From NCBI RefSeq assembly GCF_947568225.1, contig NZ_CANOOQ010000001.1, positions 2,356,001 through 2,420,000 of the forward strand: a DNA stretch of 64,000 nucleotides. Direction: 5' to 3'. The translations under genes were made by a program, and so were the position numbers. Source of the stretch: Faecalispora anaeroviscerum. Lineage in GTDB: Bacteria; Bacillota; Clostridia; Oscillospirales; Acutalibacteraceae. Shown here piece by piece: positions 31,232-40,652 of the stretch (position 1 is the stretch's first letter; each line of letters begins with the position of its first letter). The notes under the pieces were generated by a model. The model saw only the letters and a program-made list of their open reading frames with translations. It ran no database searches and was not told where the DNA came from.

Positions 31232-32569
31232 ATGAATTTAGTGGAGAAGGATTTAAAGTATATTTGGCATCCCTGTTCTCAGATGAAGGACTACGAAACT
31301 CTGCCCCCGATTGTGATCGACCATGGGCAGGGCGTGTACCTGTATGGAGAGGACGGGAAGGAGTACATCGATATTGTCAGCTCCTGGTGGTGTAATCTGC
31401 TGGGTCACTGCAATCCCCGCATCAATGAGGAAATCAAGGCACAGCTGGACCGGCTGGAGCACGTGATCTTTGCTAATTTTACCCATGAGGGAGCAATCCG
31501 GCTGTGTGAGCAGCTTGTGAAGATTTTGCCTGCGGGGCTGACAAAATTCAATTTTTCAGATAACGGGTCGGCGGCAGTGGAGTGTTCCCTAAAAATGGCC
31601 TTTCAGTATCAGAACCAGACCGGCCACCCGGAAAAAACCCGGTTTATGTGTCTTTCGGAGGGCTACCACGGCGAAACTGTGGGCGCTCTTTCCGTAGGCA
31701 CACTGGACCTTTACGCAAAGCTGTACCGCCCCATTCTGCTGGATACCATCCGCATTCAGGCGCCGGATTGCTTCCGGTGTCCCTATGGAAAATGCAGGGA
31801 GGACTGCGCCTGCGAGTGCTTTGAGCACGCCGAGAAGGCGTTCGAACAGCATGCCGCAGAAACCTGCGCCATTATTGTGGAGCCCCTGCTGCAGGGGAGC
31901 GCTGGCATGCGGATTTACCCGCCCCTGTACCTGAAAAAGCTGCGCGCTCTTTGCAACCGGTACGGCGTTCTTTTGATCGCCGATGAAATTGCCACCGGAT
32001 TTGGCCGCACCGGGAAAATGTTTGCCTGCGACCACGCGGGGATTTCTCCCGACATTATGTGCATTTCAAAAGGGTTGACCGGTGGGTACCTGCCGATGGC
32101 CATCACCGTGACCACGGACGAAATTTACAACGCTTTTTATGCCGATTACAGCGAAGGCAAGGCGTTTATGCACAGCCATACTTACAGCGGTAACCCGTTG
32201 GGGTGCGCCGCCGCTTTGGCAGTCCAAAAGATATTTCGCACAGAACCGGTTCTGGAGGATGCGGCCAGACGGGCAAAATACCTGAATCAGACGCTGAACA
32301 GGGCGCTCAAAGAGCACCCGAATGTAGGCGAAATCCGCCATATCGGCCTGATTCACGCAGTGGAGCTGGTACGTGACAAAAAAACAAAAACAGATTTTGA
32401 CCCAAAGCTGCGGGTGGGATATCAAATCTATCAAAAAGCCCTGAAGAGGGGACTGTTGCTGCGCCCGCTCGGGAATGTCCTCTATTTTAATCCGCCGCTG
32501 ATTATCACCGAAGAGCAGATTGACTGCGCGGTGGAGCGCTGTGTAGCGGCCATGAACGACGTCTTATAG
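31232..32569 (+). CDS. bioA: Adenosylmethionine-8-amino-7-oxononanoate aminotransferase
   Basis: A 445-residue class III PLP aminotransferase producing 7,8-diaminopelargonate. The opening WHPCSQMKDYE and SSWWCNLLGHCNP are BioA-specific; the PLP lysine is Lys280 in ISKGLTGGYLPM. It precedes BioD in the pathway. bioB and bioF are not in the window, so the rest of the pathway lies elsewhere or is absent and an intermediate is imported. Confidence 0.95.
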   Translation: MNLVEKDLKYIWHPCSQMKDYETLPPIVIDHGQGVYLYGEDGKEYIDIVSSWWCNLLGHCNPRINEEIKAQLDRLEHVIFANFTHEGAIRLCEQLVKILPAGLTKFNFSDNGSAAVECSLKMAFQYQNQTGHPEKTRFMCLSEGYHGETVGALSVGTLDLYAKLYRPILLDTIRIQAPDCFRCPYGKCREDCACECFEHAEKAFEQHAAETCAIIVEPLLQGSAGMRIYPPLYLKKLRALCNRYGVLLIADEIATGFGRTGKMFACDHAGISPDIMCISKGLTGGYLPMAITVTTDEIYNAFYADYSEGKAFMHSHTYSGNPLGCAAALAVQKIFRTEPVLEDAARRAKYLNQTLNRALKEHPNVGEIRHIGLIHAVELVRDKKTKTDFDPKLRVGYQIYQKALKRGLLLRPLGNVLYFNPPLIITEEQIDCAVERCVAAMNDVL

Positions 32570-32583
32570 TGTTTTTCGTGCCG

Positions 32584-32621
32584 GGCCCGGCGGTAGATTT
32601 CTCCCAGTCTGCTGCCGGGCC
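32584..32621 (+). terminator. Hairpin after bioA
   Basis: A 13-bp stem with two wobble pairs (GGCCCGGCGGTAG / CTGCTGCCGGGCC) and a 12-nt loop. The T-run after it is short and displaced (CCTTTTC), so termination may be weak. Confidence 0.6.
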
Positions 32622-32767
32622 GGTACCTTTTCGGCCGGGAGTCATTCCTCTGTTTTTTTCTGTGTTCGGATTCTCTCATTCGCTTGCCCGAAATGCTTTT
32701 CACAGCTCAGGTTTTATGGTATAATAACAAATCAGATTATATAACGAAAACGGAGCGGAGCGGTGAA

Positions 32768-33277
32768 ATGGTAATATTGGGAATTGACCCGGGGTACGCG
32801 ATCGTCGGGTACGGCGTGGTGAGCGCGCGCTCGGGCAAATACCGCCCGATGGAATATGGCGCGATCACTACACCGGCAGGCGAGGTGTTTGAAGAGCGCC
32901 TGGTGTCGATTTACGATTCCCTGTGCGCGGTTCTGGCGCATAACCGACCCGATGCGGTTTCCATCGAAAAGCTGTATTTTACGAACAACAAAACAACCGC
33001 AATCGGCGTTGCGGAGGCGCGCGGAGTCATTCTGCTGGCGGTGCGCAAGGCCGGAGTGCCGGTGTTTGAGTATACACCGCTTCAAGTAAAGCAGGCCGTT
33101 ACGGGCTACGGGCAGGCAAAAAAGCCGCAGGTGATGGAAATGACCCGAAAGCTTTTGTGCCTGACAGAGCTGCCGAAGCCGGATGACACCGCGGACGCGC
33201 TGGCGATGGCCATCTGCCATGGGCAGGCGGCAGGCTCGCCCTTGCGCAGGGCCATTCTGTCGGGAGGAATCAGATAA
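32768..33277 (+). CDS. ruvC: Holliday junction resolvase RuvC
   Basis: A 169-residue endonuclease with the catalytic Asp7 in GIDPGYAIVGYG, the SIEKLYF glutamate, and the C-terminal DDTADALAMAICH acidic pair. It cuts Holliday junctions. The ATG at 32768 gives the family start MVILGIDPG. Its stop abuts the ruvA ATG without a gap. Confidence 0.97.
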   Translation: MVILGIDPGYAIVGYGVVSARSGKYRPMEYGAITTPAGEVFEERLVSIYDSLCAVLAHNRPDAVSIEKLYFTNNKTTAIGVAEARGVILLAVRKAGVPVFEYTPLQVKQAVTGYGQAKKPQVMEMTRKLLCLTELPKPDDTADALAMAICHGQAAGSPLRRAILSGGIR

Positions 33278-33874
33278 ATGTTTTACAGTGTATCGGGCAT
33301 CTTAATTCATGCGGAACCCACGTTAGCCGTGATTGAATGCGGCGGTGTGGGCTTTAAGTGCTTTACCTCGATGAGTACACAGCGTTCCCTGCCGCAGATC
33401 GGCGAGAAGGTTCGCCTGTTCACGCACCTGAGCGTGCGTGAGGACGCACTCGATTTGTTTGGATTTTACACGATGACGGAGCTGAACTGCTTTAAGATGC
33501 TGACGTCTGTCAGCGGGGTGGGCGCAAAGGTGGGCATTTCGATTCTGTCGGAGCTGTCGCCGGAGCAGGTGGCGCTCGCGGTGGCTTCGGGGGACAGCAA
33601 GGCGCTGTCCCGTGCCAGCGGCGTTGGCCCCAAGCTCGCGCAGCGCATCGCGCTGGAGCTGAAGGATAAAGTAAAAAAGATGGGCGTGGCAACGGCTTCC
33701 GCCGGGGAATTGGCTGTGAACCCTGCCATCGGCAACGCGGCGGGCGCGGTCAGCGCGCTGGCAGTGCTGGGCTGGTCGCCCACCGAGGCTGCGCAGATTG
33801 TCGGCAGGTTCGACAGTGCCCTGCCGGTGGAGGAGCTGATTCGGCTGTCACTGAAATCGATGGGAGGACGATAA
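33278..33874 (+). CDS. ruvA: Holliday junction branch migration protein RuvA
   Basis: A 198-residue protein with an N-terminal OB fold (FYSVSGILIHAEPTLAVIECGGVGF), two helix-hairpin-helix motifs (LTSVSGVGAKVGISIL and ASGVGPKLAQRIALEL), and a C-terminal domain that contacts RuvB. It loads RuvB on the four-way junction. It starts directly at the ruvC stop and is followed by ruvB after 3 bp. Confidence 0.97.
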   Translation: MFYSVSGILIHAEPTLAVIECGGVGFKCFTSMSTQRSLPQIGEKVRLFTHLSVREDALDLFGFYTMTELNCFKMLTSVSGVGAKVGISILSELSPEQVALAVASGDSKALSRASGVGPKLAQRIALELKDKVKKMGVATASAGELAVNPAIGNAAGAVSALAVLGWSPTEAAQIVGRFDSALPVEELIRLSLKSMGGR

Positions 33875-33877
33875 GGC

Positions 33878-34936
33878 ATGGAATTTTCCTTTGAAAACGA
33901 ACTCGATCTGGAAAACCGTGTCGTCGCCCCTGACTATAACCCTGAGGACGCCGAGGTGGAAAACCCCCTGCGTCCGCGCGTGCTTTCGGAATACATCGGC
34001 CAGCAGAAGGTCAAGGAAAATCTGGCGGTGTTCATGGAGGCGGCAAAGCAGAGAAAAGAAACGCTCGACCACGTTCTGCTGTACGGCCCGCCGGGCCTTG
34101 GCAAAACGACGCTCGCGGGGATCATCGCGAACGAGATGGGAGTGGGGGTGCGCATTACCTCCGGACCGGCGATTGAAAAGCCGGGTGATCTGGCGGCAAT
34201 CCTGACGAACCTTTCCCCCGGCGATGTGCTGTTTATTGATGAGATTCACCGCCTGTCGCGCAGTGTGGAGGAGATTTTGTATCCTGCCATGGAGGATTTC
34301 GCGCTCGACATTATTACCGGCAAGGGGCAGATGGCGGCTTCGTATCACCTGCCGCTGCCGCCGTTTACGCTTGTGGGCGCGACAACGCGCGCCGGGCAGC
34401 TTTCGGCGCCCCTGCGCGACCGCTTCGGCGTTGTGCTGCGGCTTGAGCTGTATTCGCCGGAGGAGCTGGCGAAGATTGTCACCCGCAGCGCCGGGATTTT
34501 AGCGATCCCCATTGACCCGGACGGCGCTCTCGAGCTAGCCTCGCGCTCACGCGGCACGCCGCGTATCGCAAACCGCCTGCTGCGCCGTGTGCGCGATTTT
34601 GCGCAGGTGATCAGCGACGGAGTCATTACGGTGGAGGCCGCGCGGCGCGCGCTCAACCGGCTCGAGGTGGATGAAATCGGCCTGGACGCGAACGACCGCC
34701 GCATGCTGCGCACGATGATTGACTATTACCGTGGCGGCCCGGTCGGCCTTGATACGCTTGCCGCCGCCATCGGCGAGGAATCCGTTACGCTCGAGGATGT
34801 TTACGAGCCGTACCTCATTCAGATTGGCTTTTTGAGCCGTACCCCCCGCGGGCGCTGTGTAACGCGGGCGGCATACCTGCATTTGGGCCTTACTCCGCCG
34901 GAGGATTTGGGTGGAGCGCAGCAAAAGCTGTTTTAA
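33878..34936 (+). CDS. ruvB: Holliday junction branch migration helicase RuvB
   Basis: A 352-residue AAA+ ATPase with Walker A GPPGLGKT (residues 70-77), Walker B LFIDEIHRL, the sensor region GATTRAGQLSAPLRDRFG and a C-terminal winged helix with QIGFLSRTPRGR. It is the motor for branch migration. It completes the ruvC-A-B operon. Confidence 0.98.
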   Translation: MEFSFENELDLENRVVAPDYNPEDAEVENPLRPRVLSEYIGQQKVKENLAVFMEAAKQRKETLDHVLLYGPPGLGKTTLAGIIANEMGVGVRITSGPAIEKPGDLAAILTNLSPGDVLFIDEIHRLSRSVEEILYPAMEDFALDIITGKGQMAASYHLPLPPFTLVGATTRAGQLSAPLRDRFGVVLRLELYSPEELAKIVTRSAGILAIPIDPDGALELASRSRGTPRIANRLLRRVRDFAQVISDGVITVEAARRALNRLEVDEIGLDANDRRMLRTMIDYYRGGPVGLDTLAAAIGEESVTLEDVYEPYLIQIGFLSRTPRGRCVTRAAYLHLGLTPPEDLGGAQQKLF

Positions 34937-35022
34937 TTCTAAAAGATACGATTCCCCCCGCCGATGGCGAGGGAAAAGAACGCAGAATAAATAACGATCC
35001 AATGATCGATGGGAGACGCAAG

Positions 35023-36375
35023 ATGGGAAGACTATTTGGAACCGACGGCGCCAGAGGCGTCGCGAACGCAGATTTAACGTGTGAGCTGGCAATGAATATC
35101 GGCCGCGCGGCAGCCATGGTGTTAGGCAAGGGCGGCAGACGCCACCCGAAAATCCTGATCGGAAAGGATACCCGCATTTCTTCCGACATGCTCGAGAGCG
35201 CATTGGCGGCGGGGCTTTGCAGCATTGGCGCGAATGTGGTTCACCTGGGCGTGGTGCCTACCCCCGCCGTGGCGTATCTGGTGAAGAAATACGGAGCCGA
35301 CGCGGGCGTAATGATCTCCGCCTCGCACAACCCCTGCGAGTTCAACGGCATTAAGATTTTCAGCAGCACCGGCTATAAGCTGCCCGACGCGTTGGAGGAA
35401 CAAATTGAGGCGATTGTGCTTGACCACGAGGAGCACCCCCAGTTCCCCACCGGAGGCGAGGTTGGTTCTATTTCTGCCGCGCCCCAGGCGCTGCGCGATT
35501 ATATCGATCATGTGAAAAGCACGGTGCCGGAGGGTGCGCTCAAAGGCCTGCGCGTTGCGCTGGACTGCGCGAACGGCTCTGCCGCGACGACCGCGCAGAC
35601 GCTGTTCACCGAGCTGGGGGCCGAGTGCCACATGCTCTCCGATGCGCCGAACGGGGTGAATATTAACGACAACTGCGGCTCTACCCATATGGAACCGTTG
35701 ATGGAATATGTAAAAGCGAATCAAATGGATGCCGGACTGGCGTTTGACGGCGACGCCGACCGCTGCCTTGCGGTAGATGAGCAAGGCCAGCTGGTAGACG
35801 GCGATTTTCTCATGGCGATCTGCGCACTCGATCTTAAATCGCAGGGCCGTTTGGCGAAAAGCGCCGCCGTGGGCACAATCATGACAAATATGGGCTTTAT
35901 CCGCTTCTGTGAGGAAAACGGAATAAAGTTTGCCGCCACCAAGGTGGGCGACCGCTATGTGCTGGAGGAAATGCTGCAGGAGGGCTATAACTTCGGTGGC
36001 GAGCAGAGCGGGCATATCATTTTTCTCGACCACGGCACAACGGGCGACGGACAAATGACCGGCGTGCAGCTGCTGACGATTCTCAACCGCCGCTCGGCGC
36101 ATCTGTCGAGCTTGGCGACGCTGATGGCCCGTTACCCGCAGGTGATGGTCAACGTGACCGTCAGCCGCGAGGGCAAGCTGCGCTTCTATACCGACTCTGA
36201 GGTTGGCGAGGCGATAGAGCGTACCAAAGAACGCCTTGGTACCCGCGGCCGCGTTGTGGTTCGACCTTCCGGTACGGAACCGCTGCTGCGTGTGATGATC
36301 GAGGGTGAGGATCACAATGAAATTAGTGCGTTGGCACATGAGCTGGCCGATGTGGTGCGCGAGCGCCTGGCCTAA
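35023..36375 (+). CDS. glmM: Phosphoglucosamine mutase
   Basis: A 450-residue alpha-D-phosphohexomutase that makes glucosamine-1-phosphate for peptidoglycan. The active-site phosphoserine is Ser101 in ISASHNP; the Mg-binding DGDADR and the substrate loop RPSGTEPLLR are present. The ATG at 35023 is chosen because GGGAG lies seven bases upstream and MGRLFGTDGARG is the family start. Confidence 0.97.
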   Translation: MGRLFGTDGARGVANADLTCELAMNIGRAAAMVLGKGGRRHPKILIGKDTRISSDMLESALAAGLCSIGANVVHLGVVPTPAVAYLVKKYGADAGVMISASHNPCEFNGIKIFSSTGYKLPDALEEQIEAIVLDHEEHPQFPTGGEVGSISAAPQALRDYIDHVKSTVPEGALKGLRVALDCANGSAATTAQTLFTELGAECHMLSDAPNGVNINDNCGSTHMEPLMEYVKANQMDAGLAFDGDADRCLAVDEQGQLVDGDFLMAICALDLKSQGRLAKSAAVGTIMTNMGFIRFCEENGIKFAATKVGDRYVLEEMLQEGYNFGGEQSGHIIFLDHGTTGDGQMTGVQLLTILNRRSAHLSSLATLMARYPQVMVNVTVSREGKLRFYTDSEVGEAIERTKERLGTRGRVVVRPSGTEPLLRVMIEGEDHNEISALAHELADVVRERLA

Positions 36376-36387
36376 CGGAGGAATCAT

Positions 36388-37248
36388 TTGAGAGCTGCAA
36401 ACTGGAAAGACTACGAATTGCTTGACGCTTCGGACGGGGAGCGGCTGGAGCGCTGGGGCGAGATTATTTTAATCCGACCCGACCCACAGATTATTTGGAA
36501 AACACCGCGCGAGCACCCGATGTGGAAGCGCGCCCACGCGCGCTACCTGCGCTCGAATACGGGCGGCGGGCGCTGGGAGGAATACCGCACGGTGCCGGGC
36601 ATGTGGAAAATCAAATACCATGAGCTGACGTTTCAGCTTAAAACCATGGGCTTTAAGCACACCGGTATTTTTCCCGAACAGGCTGTGAACTGGGATTTTG
36701 TGATGGGTAAAATTCGCGGCGCGGGAAGGCCGATCAAGGTGCTGAACCTGTTCGGCTACACGGGCGCGGCTACGCTGGCGTGCGCTTCGGCGGGAGCCGA
36801 GGTTTGCCATGTGGACGCCTCCAAGGGAATGGTGGCGTGGGCCAAAGAGAACGCGGCGGCCTGTGGCTTTACGGACAAGCCCGTTCGCTGGCTGGTGGAC
36901 GACTGCGTTAAATTTGTGCAGCGCGAGCAGCGCCGGGGCAACACCTACGACGGCATCATTATGGACCCGCCCTCCTATGGGCGCGGGCCGGGCGGCGAGG
37001 TGTGGAAGCTCGAGGAGCAGCTGTACCCGCTGGTGCAGCTCTGCGTGCCGCTGCTTTCGAAGAATCCCCTGTTTTTTGTCCTGAATTCCTACACCACGGG
37101 GCTTTCCCCCTCGGTGATGGCATATTTGCTGGCAACCCTTTTACAAAAGGAGTTCGGGGGCTCCGTTTCGGCGGATGAAATCGGACTGCCGGTCACCCAG
37201 AGCGGCCTGGTGCTGCCCTGCGGCAATACCGCGATCTGGGCGGGTTGA
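36388..37248 (+). CDS. Class I SAM-dependent methyltransferase (RlmI/RlmK-like)
   Basis: A 286-residue methyltransferase with SAM motif I VLNLFGYTGAATLACA and catalytic-type DPPSYGRGPGGEVWK, as in 23S rRNA m5C methyltransferases of the RlmI/YwbD kind, though the N-terminal PUA domain is missing. Start is TTG at 36388, supported by CGGAGG about eight bases upstream. It lies 12 bp after glmM. The RNA target is unknown. Confidence 0.85.
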   Translation: MRAANWKDYELLDASDGERLERWGEIILIRPDPQIIWKTPREHPMWKRAHARYLRSNTGGGRWEEYRTVPGMWKIKYHELTFQLKTMGFKHTGIFPEQAVNWDFVMGKIRGAGRPIKVLNLFGYTGAATLACASAGAEVCHVDASKGMVAWAKENAAACGFTDKPVRWLVDDCVKFVQREQRRGNTYDGIIMDPPSYGRGPGGEVWKLEEQLYPLVQLCVPLLSKNPLFFVLNSYTTGLSPSVMAYLLATLLQKEFGGSVSADEIGLPVTQSGLVLPCGNTAIWAG

Positions 37249-37328
37249 ACCTGCCCCGGCTCGAGGGACAAGCTAAAAATTATTAATTGCGAGAAAAGAA
37301 GGAACATCCTTCTTAAAATGGAGCAGCT

Positions 37329-38177
37329 ATGGAATATCTCAAGGCGGAACACGTGTCGTTTTTTTACGACGCGGCGGAGGAAGGGGAACAGGCGGAGCAA
37401 GTGCTGCGCGATGTTTCCATGGGAATCAGGAAGGGTGAGTTCGTCGCCCTTTTAGGGCATAACGGCTCGGGGAAATCCACGATGGCCAAGCACTTTAACG
37501 CCATGCTGCTGCCCAGCGGCGGCCGGGTGTATGTGGATGGAATGGATACCATCGACGAGAGCCTCAAATACGAAATCCGCCGGCGCGTTGGGCTGGTGCT
37601 GCAAAATCCCGACAATCAGCTGGTGGCCAGCATTGTGGAGGAGGATGTGGCGTTCGGACCGGAAAATCTGGGCGTGCCCCCGGCGGAAATCCGCAAACGG
37701 GTGGATACGGCGCTCGAAGCGGTGGGAATGTTGGAATATGCTTCGCATTCCGCATACAAGCTTTCCGGCGGGCAGAAGCAGCGCGTCGCTATTGCGGGAA
37801 TTATCGCGATGCAGCCCGACTGCATTGTGCTGGATGAGCCGACCGCCATGCTCGATCCTCGCGGCCGCACGGAGGTCATGGAAACCATCCGCCGGTTAAA
37901 CCGCGAGCATGGGATTACAGTGGTGCTCATCACCCATTACATGGACGAAGCCGTGCAGGCCGACCGTGTGATCGTGATGGACAGCGGAGAAATCCTGCTG
38001 GAGGGTGCGCCCCGCGAGGTGTTTTCCCATGTGGAGCTACTGCGGGAACACAGGCTGGACGTTCCCCAGGCCACGGAGCTTTTGTACCGGCTGGGTAAGG
38101 CCGGCTGTACCGTACCCGAGGGTGTTTTGAACGAAGAGGAATGCGTGGCCGCCCTGGAGCTGCTGCTGAACGCCTGA
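37329..38177 (+). CDS. ecfA1: Energy-coupling factor transporter ATPase EcfA1
   Basis: A 282-residue ABC ATPase with Walker A GHNGSGKS (residues 43-50), the Q-loop LQNPDNQLVASIVEEDVAFGPENLG that is characteristic of ECF ATPases, signature LSGGQKQR and Walker B CIVLDEPTAML. It pairs with EcfA2 and EcfT to energise vitamin S components such as BioY. The order ecfA1-ecfA2-ecfT-truA is the usual Firmicutes arrangement. Confidence 0.95.
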   Translation: MEYLKAEHVSFFYDAAEEGEQAEQVLRDVSMGIRKGEFVALLGHNGSGKSTMAKHFNAMLLPSGGRVYVDGMDTIDESLKYEIRRRVGLVLQNPDNQLVASIVEEDVAFGPENLGVPPAEIRKRVDTALEAVGMLEYASHSAYKLSGGQKQRVAIAGIIAMQPDCIVLDEPTAMLDPRGRTEVMETIRRLNREHGITVVLITHYMDEAVQADRVIVMDSGEILLEGAPREVFSHVELLREHRLDVPQATELLYRLGKAGCTVPEGVLNEEECVAALELLLNA

Positions 38178-38204
38178 TCCGGCGAAACGGAGGAACAAAA
38201 CGGC

Positions 38205-39077
38205 ATGTCCGAAGTCATATTGGAAACAAAAAATTTAACATACCGGTACGGGGTGGGCACGCCTTTGGAGCAGGTTGCGGTGGACGAGGTCAATATCTCG
38301 ATTCGCCGGGGCGAGTTCCTGGGTGTGATTGGTCATACCGGTTCGGGAAAATCGACGCTAATTCAGCAGCTCAACGGCCTGATGCGCCCTACCTCTGGCC
38401 AGGTGCTGCTCAACGGAAACGATATTTGGGCGGAGCCCAAGAAAATTCGCGCGGTGCGCTTTCAGGTGGGGCTGGTGTTCCAGTACCCGGAATACCAGCT
38501 GTTTGAAGAAACCGTGTTTCGCGACATCTGCTTCGGCCCGCGTAACATGGGGCTTTCGGAGGACGAGGTCAAGGACCGCGCTCTTGGCGCGGCGGAGTTT
38601 GTAGGCCTTCGACCCGAGCTTCTGGAAAAATCCCCGTTCGAGCTTTCGGGCGGTGAAAAGCGCCGGGCGGCGATTGCCGGTGTGGTCGCGATGGACCCCG
38701 AGGTGCTGGTTTTGGATGAGCCCGCCGCGGGGCTGGACCCGCAGGGCCGTGACCAGCTGCTGGAGCAAATCCGCAGCTACCACCAGAAGCGCGGCAATAC
38801 GGTGCTTTTGGTGTCGCACAGCATGGAGGATATTGCCCGTGTGGCAGACCGCGCGCTGGTGATGAACCATGGAAAGGCCGTAATGCTCGATACCGTGCAG
38901 CGGGTGTTTTCACGCCGGAATGAGCTGGAGAGCATGGGTCTGCGCGTGCCACAGATTACAAAAATTATGAGTCTGCTCCGTGCGAAGGGCTACCCCGTGA
39001 ATGAGGGCGCGCTCACAGTGGACGAAGCGCTGCGCGATCTGCTGCCGCTGCTGCGCGAAAGGGGGTGCGTGCGATGA
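38205..39077 (+). CDS. ecfA2: Energy-coupling factor transporter ATPase EcfA2
   Basis: A 290-residue ABC ATPase with Walker A GHTGSGKST, the ECF-type segment FQYPEYQLFEETVFRDICFGPRNMG, signature LSGGEKRR and Walker B VLVLDEPAAGLD. Partner of EcfA1 in the asymmetric ATPase dimer. Its stop overlaps the ecfT ATG (ATGA). Confidence 0.95.
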   Translation: MSEVILETKNLTYRYGVGTPLEQVAVDEVNISIRRGEFLGVIGHTGSGKSTLIQQLNGLMRPTSGQVLLNGNDIWAEPKKIRAVRFQVGLVFQYPEYQLFEETVFRDICFGPRNMGLSEDEVKDRALGAAEFVGLRPELLEKSPFELSGGEKRRAAIAGVVAMDPEVLVLDEPAAGLDPQGRDQLLEQIRSYHQKRGNTVLLVSHSMEDIARVADRALVMNHGKAVMLDTVQRVFSRRNELESMGLRVPQITKIMSLLRAKGYPVNEGALTVDEALRDLLPLLRERGCVR

Positions 39078-39886
39078 TTCGGGACATTACGCTCGGCCAG
39101 TATTTTCCGGGGAAATCCCTTGTTCACCGCATGGATGCCCGCGTGAAGATCGTTCTAACCTTTGTGTTTATTATTTTTATTTTTATCGCGAACAATCTGC
39201 CCGCCATGCTGCTGATGGTGGGAATGGTACTGTGCGCCATGCTGCTTTCGGGCATTTCGGTGCGGCAGTATTTAAAAAGCCTGAAGGCCGTCATCATTGT
39301 TGTGGCGCTCACGGCGGTGCTGAACCTGTTTTACGGCAGCGGCGATATTCTGGTGCAACTGGGCTTTCTGACCATCCGCACCGGCGGTGTGATCAACTGT
39401 GTGTTTATCGCCGTGCGTATCATCAGTCTGATTCTGTTTAGCTCGGTGCTGACGTTCACCACGTCGCCGACCGACATGACCGATGCGCTCGAGCGCATTA
39501 TGAAGCCGCTTAAGGTCTTTCACATCAAGGTACACGAGATCGCGATGATGATGACCATCGCGCTGCGCTTTGTGCCGACGCTGCTGGAAGAAACCGATAA
39601 GATCATGAGCGCGCAGAAGGCGCGCGGGGCCGATATGGAAAGCGGCGGGGCCATTCAGCGCGCTAAGGCGCTGATCCCGATTCTGATTCCGCTGTTTGTG
39701 TCGTCGTTTCGACGGGCATATGAGCTTGCGATGGCGATGGAGTGCCGCTGTTACCGCGGCGGCGAGGGCCGCACGAAGATGAAGAGCCTGCACATGACTG
39801 CTCTGGACGGGTGGGCGATTGCGGTTTCCTCCGCTGCGTGCGCCGGTACGCTGGCATGCGCCGTGCTGCTGCCCAGCCTGTTTTAG
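39074..39886 (+). CDS. ecfT: Energy-coupling factor transporter membrane protein EcfT
   Basis: A 270-residue membrane protein with about five to six helices. The first coupling motif appears as QKARGADMESGG; the second, normally X-R-G, appears as ECRCYRGGEGRT, a variation at the middle positions. These helices contact the two ATPases. The ATG at 39074 is chosen because GGGGG lies eight bases upstream and it overlaps the ecfA2 stop. Confidence 0.94.
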   Translation: MIRDITLGQYFPGKSLVHRMDARVKIVLTFVFIIFIFIANNLPAMLLMVGMVLCAMLLSGISVRQYLKSLKAVIIVVALTAVLNLFYGSGDILVQLGFLTIRTGGVINCVFIAVRIISLILFSSVLTFTTSPTDMTDALERIMKPLKVFHIKVHEIAMMMTIALRFVPTLLEETDKIMSAQKARGADMESGGAIQRAKALIPILIPLFVSSFRRAYELAMAMECRCYRGGEGRTKMKSLHMTALDGWAIAVSSAACAGTLACAVLLPSLF

Positions 39887-39896
39887 GGGGGGTGCC

Positions 39897-40652
39897 ATGC
39901 GGAACATTCTTTTTAACATTGCCTACGACGGCTCCGCTTACCACGGGTGGCAGGTGCAGAACAACGCCGTTTCGGTGCAGGAGGTCTTTCAGCAGGCGAT
40001 GCTTCAGGTGGTTGGCTGTGTGCCGGACGTAAAGGCCTGCAGCCGAACCGATACCGGCGTACACGCGCGGCAGTTCTGCATCAGCGCGAAGATCGAGCGC
40101 GACATTCCGTGCGAGCGGCTTACGCCCGCGATGAATCACTTTTTGCCGCCGGATGTTGCGGTGCTTTCCTGCCGTGAAATGCCGATGGACTTTCACGCGC
40201 GTTACTCGTGCCGGGGCAAAGAATACGTTTATCAGTTCTGGAACGCCCCGGTGCGCGACCCGTTTCTGTACGGTTACGCCCTGCATTATTGGTACCCGAT
40301 GGATTTGGAACGGCTCAACCGCGCAGCCGCTCATTTTATTGGTACGCACGATTTTACCTCCTTCTGCACAATTGACGCGCGCGACCCCGGCAATATGGTT
40401 CGCACTGTGACAAAGGCCGAGGTGAGCCGCGAGGGAGATATGGTGCGGTTTACGGTGGCGGCGAACGGCTTTTTGTATCATATGGTTCGCATTATGGCGG
40501 GCACGCTGCTGCGCGTGGCCCAGGGTAAATTCGAGCCGGAGCAGATTTCGCAGATTCTGGAGCAGCGCAACCGCCACATTGCAGGGCCTACTGCTCCTCC
40601 CGACGGACTGTATCTGAACCGTGTCTTTTACGATGAGGAAGTGATGGGATGA
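39897..40652 (+). CDS. truA: tRNA pseudouridine(38-40) synthase TruA
   Basis: A 251-residue pseudouridine synthase with the catalytic Asp52 in CSRTDTGVHA, and the typical opening NILFNIAYDGSAYHGWQ. It modifies the anticodon arm of many tRNAs. GGGGGGGTG precedes the ATG. Its stop overlaps the start of the next gene. Confidence 0.96.
   Translation: MRNILFNIAYDGSAYHGWQVQNNAVSVQEVFQQAMLQVVGCVPDVKACSRTDTGVHARQFCISAKIERDIPCERLTPAMNHFLPPDVAVLSCREMPMDFHARYSCRGKEYVYQFWNAPVRDPFLYGYALHYWYPMDLERLNRAAAHFIGTHDFTSFCTIDARDPGNMVRTVTKAEVSREGDMVRFTVAANGFLYHMVRIMAGTLLRVAQGKFEPEQISQILEQRNRHIAGPTAPPDGLYLNRVFYDEEVMG

Noticed and set aside
35122..36387. A 421-codon frame opposite glmM
   Set aside because: It is the antisense shadow of a high-GC gene with a clear product; no RBS or domain.
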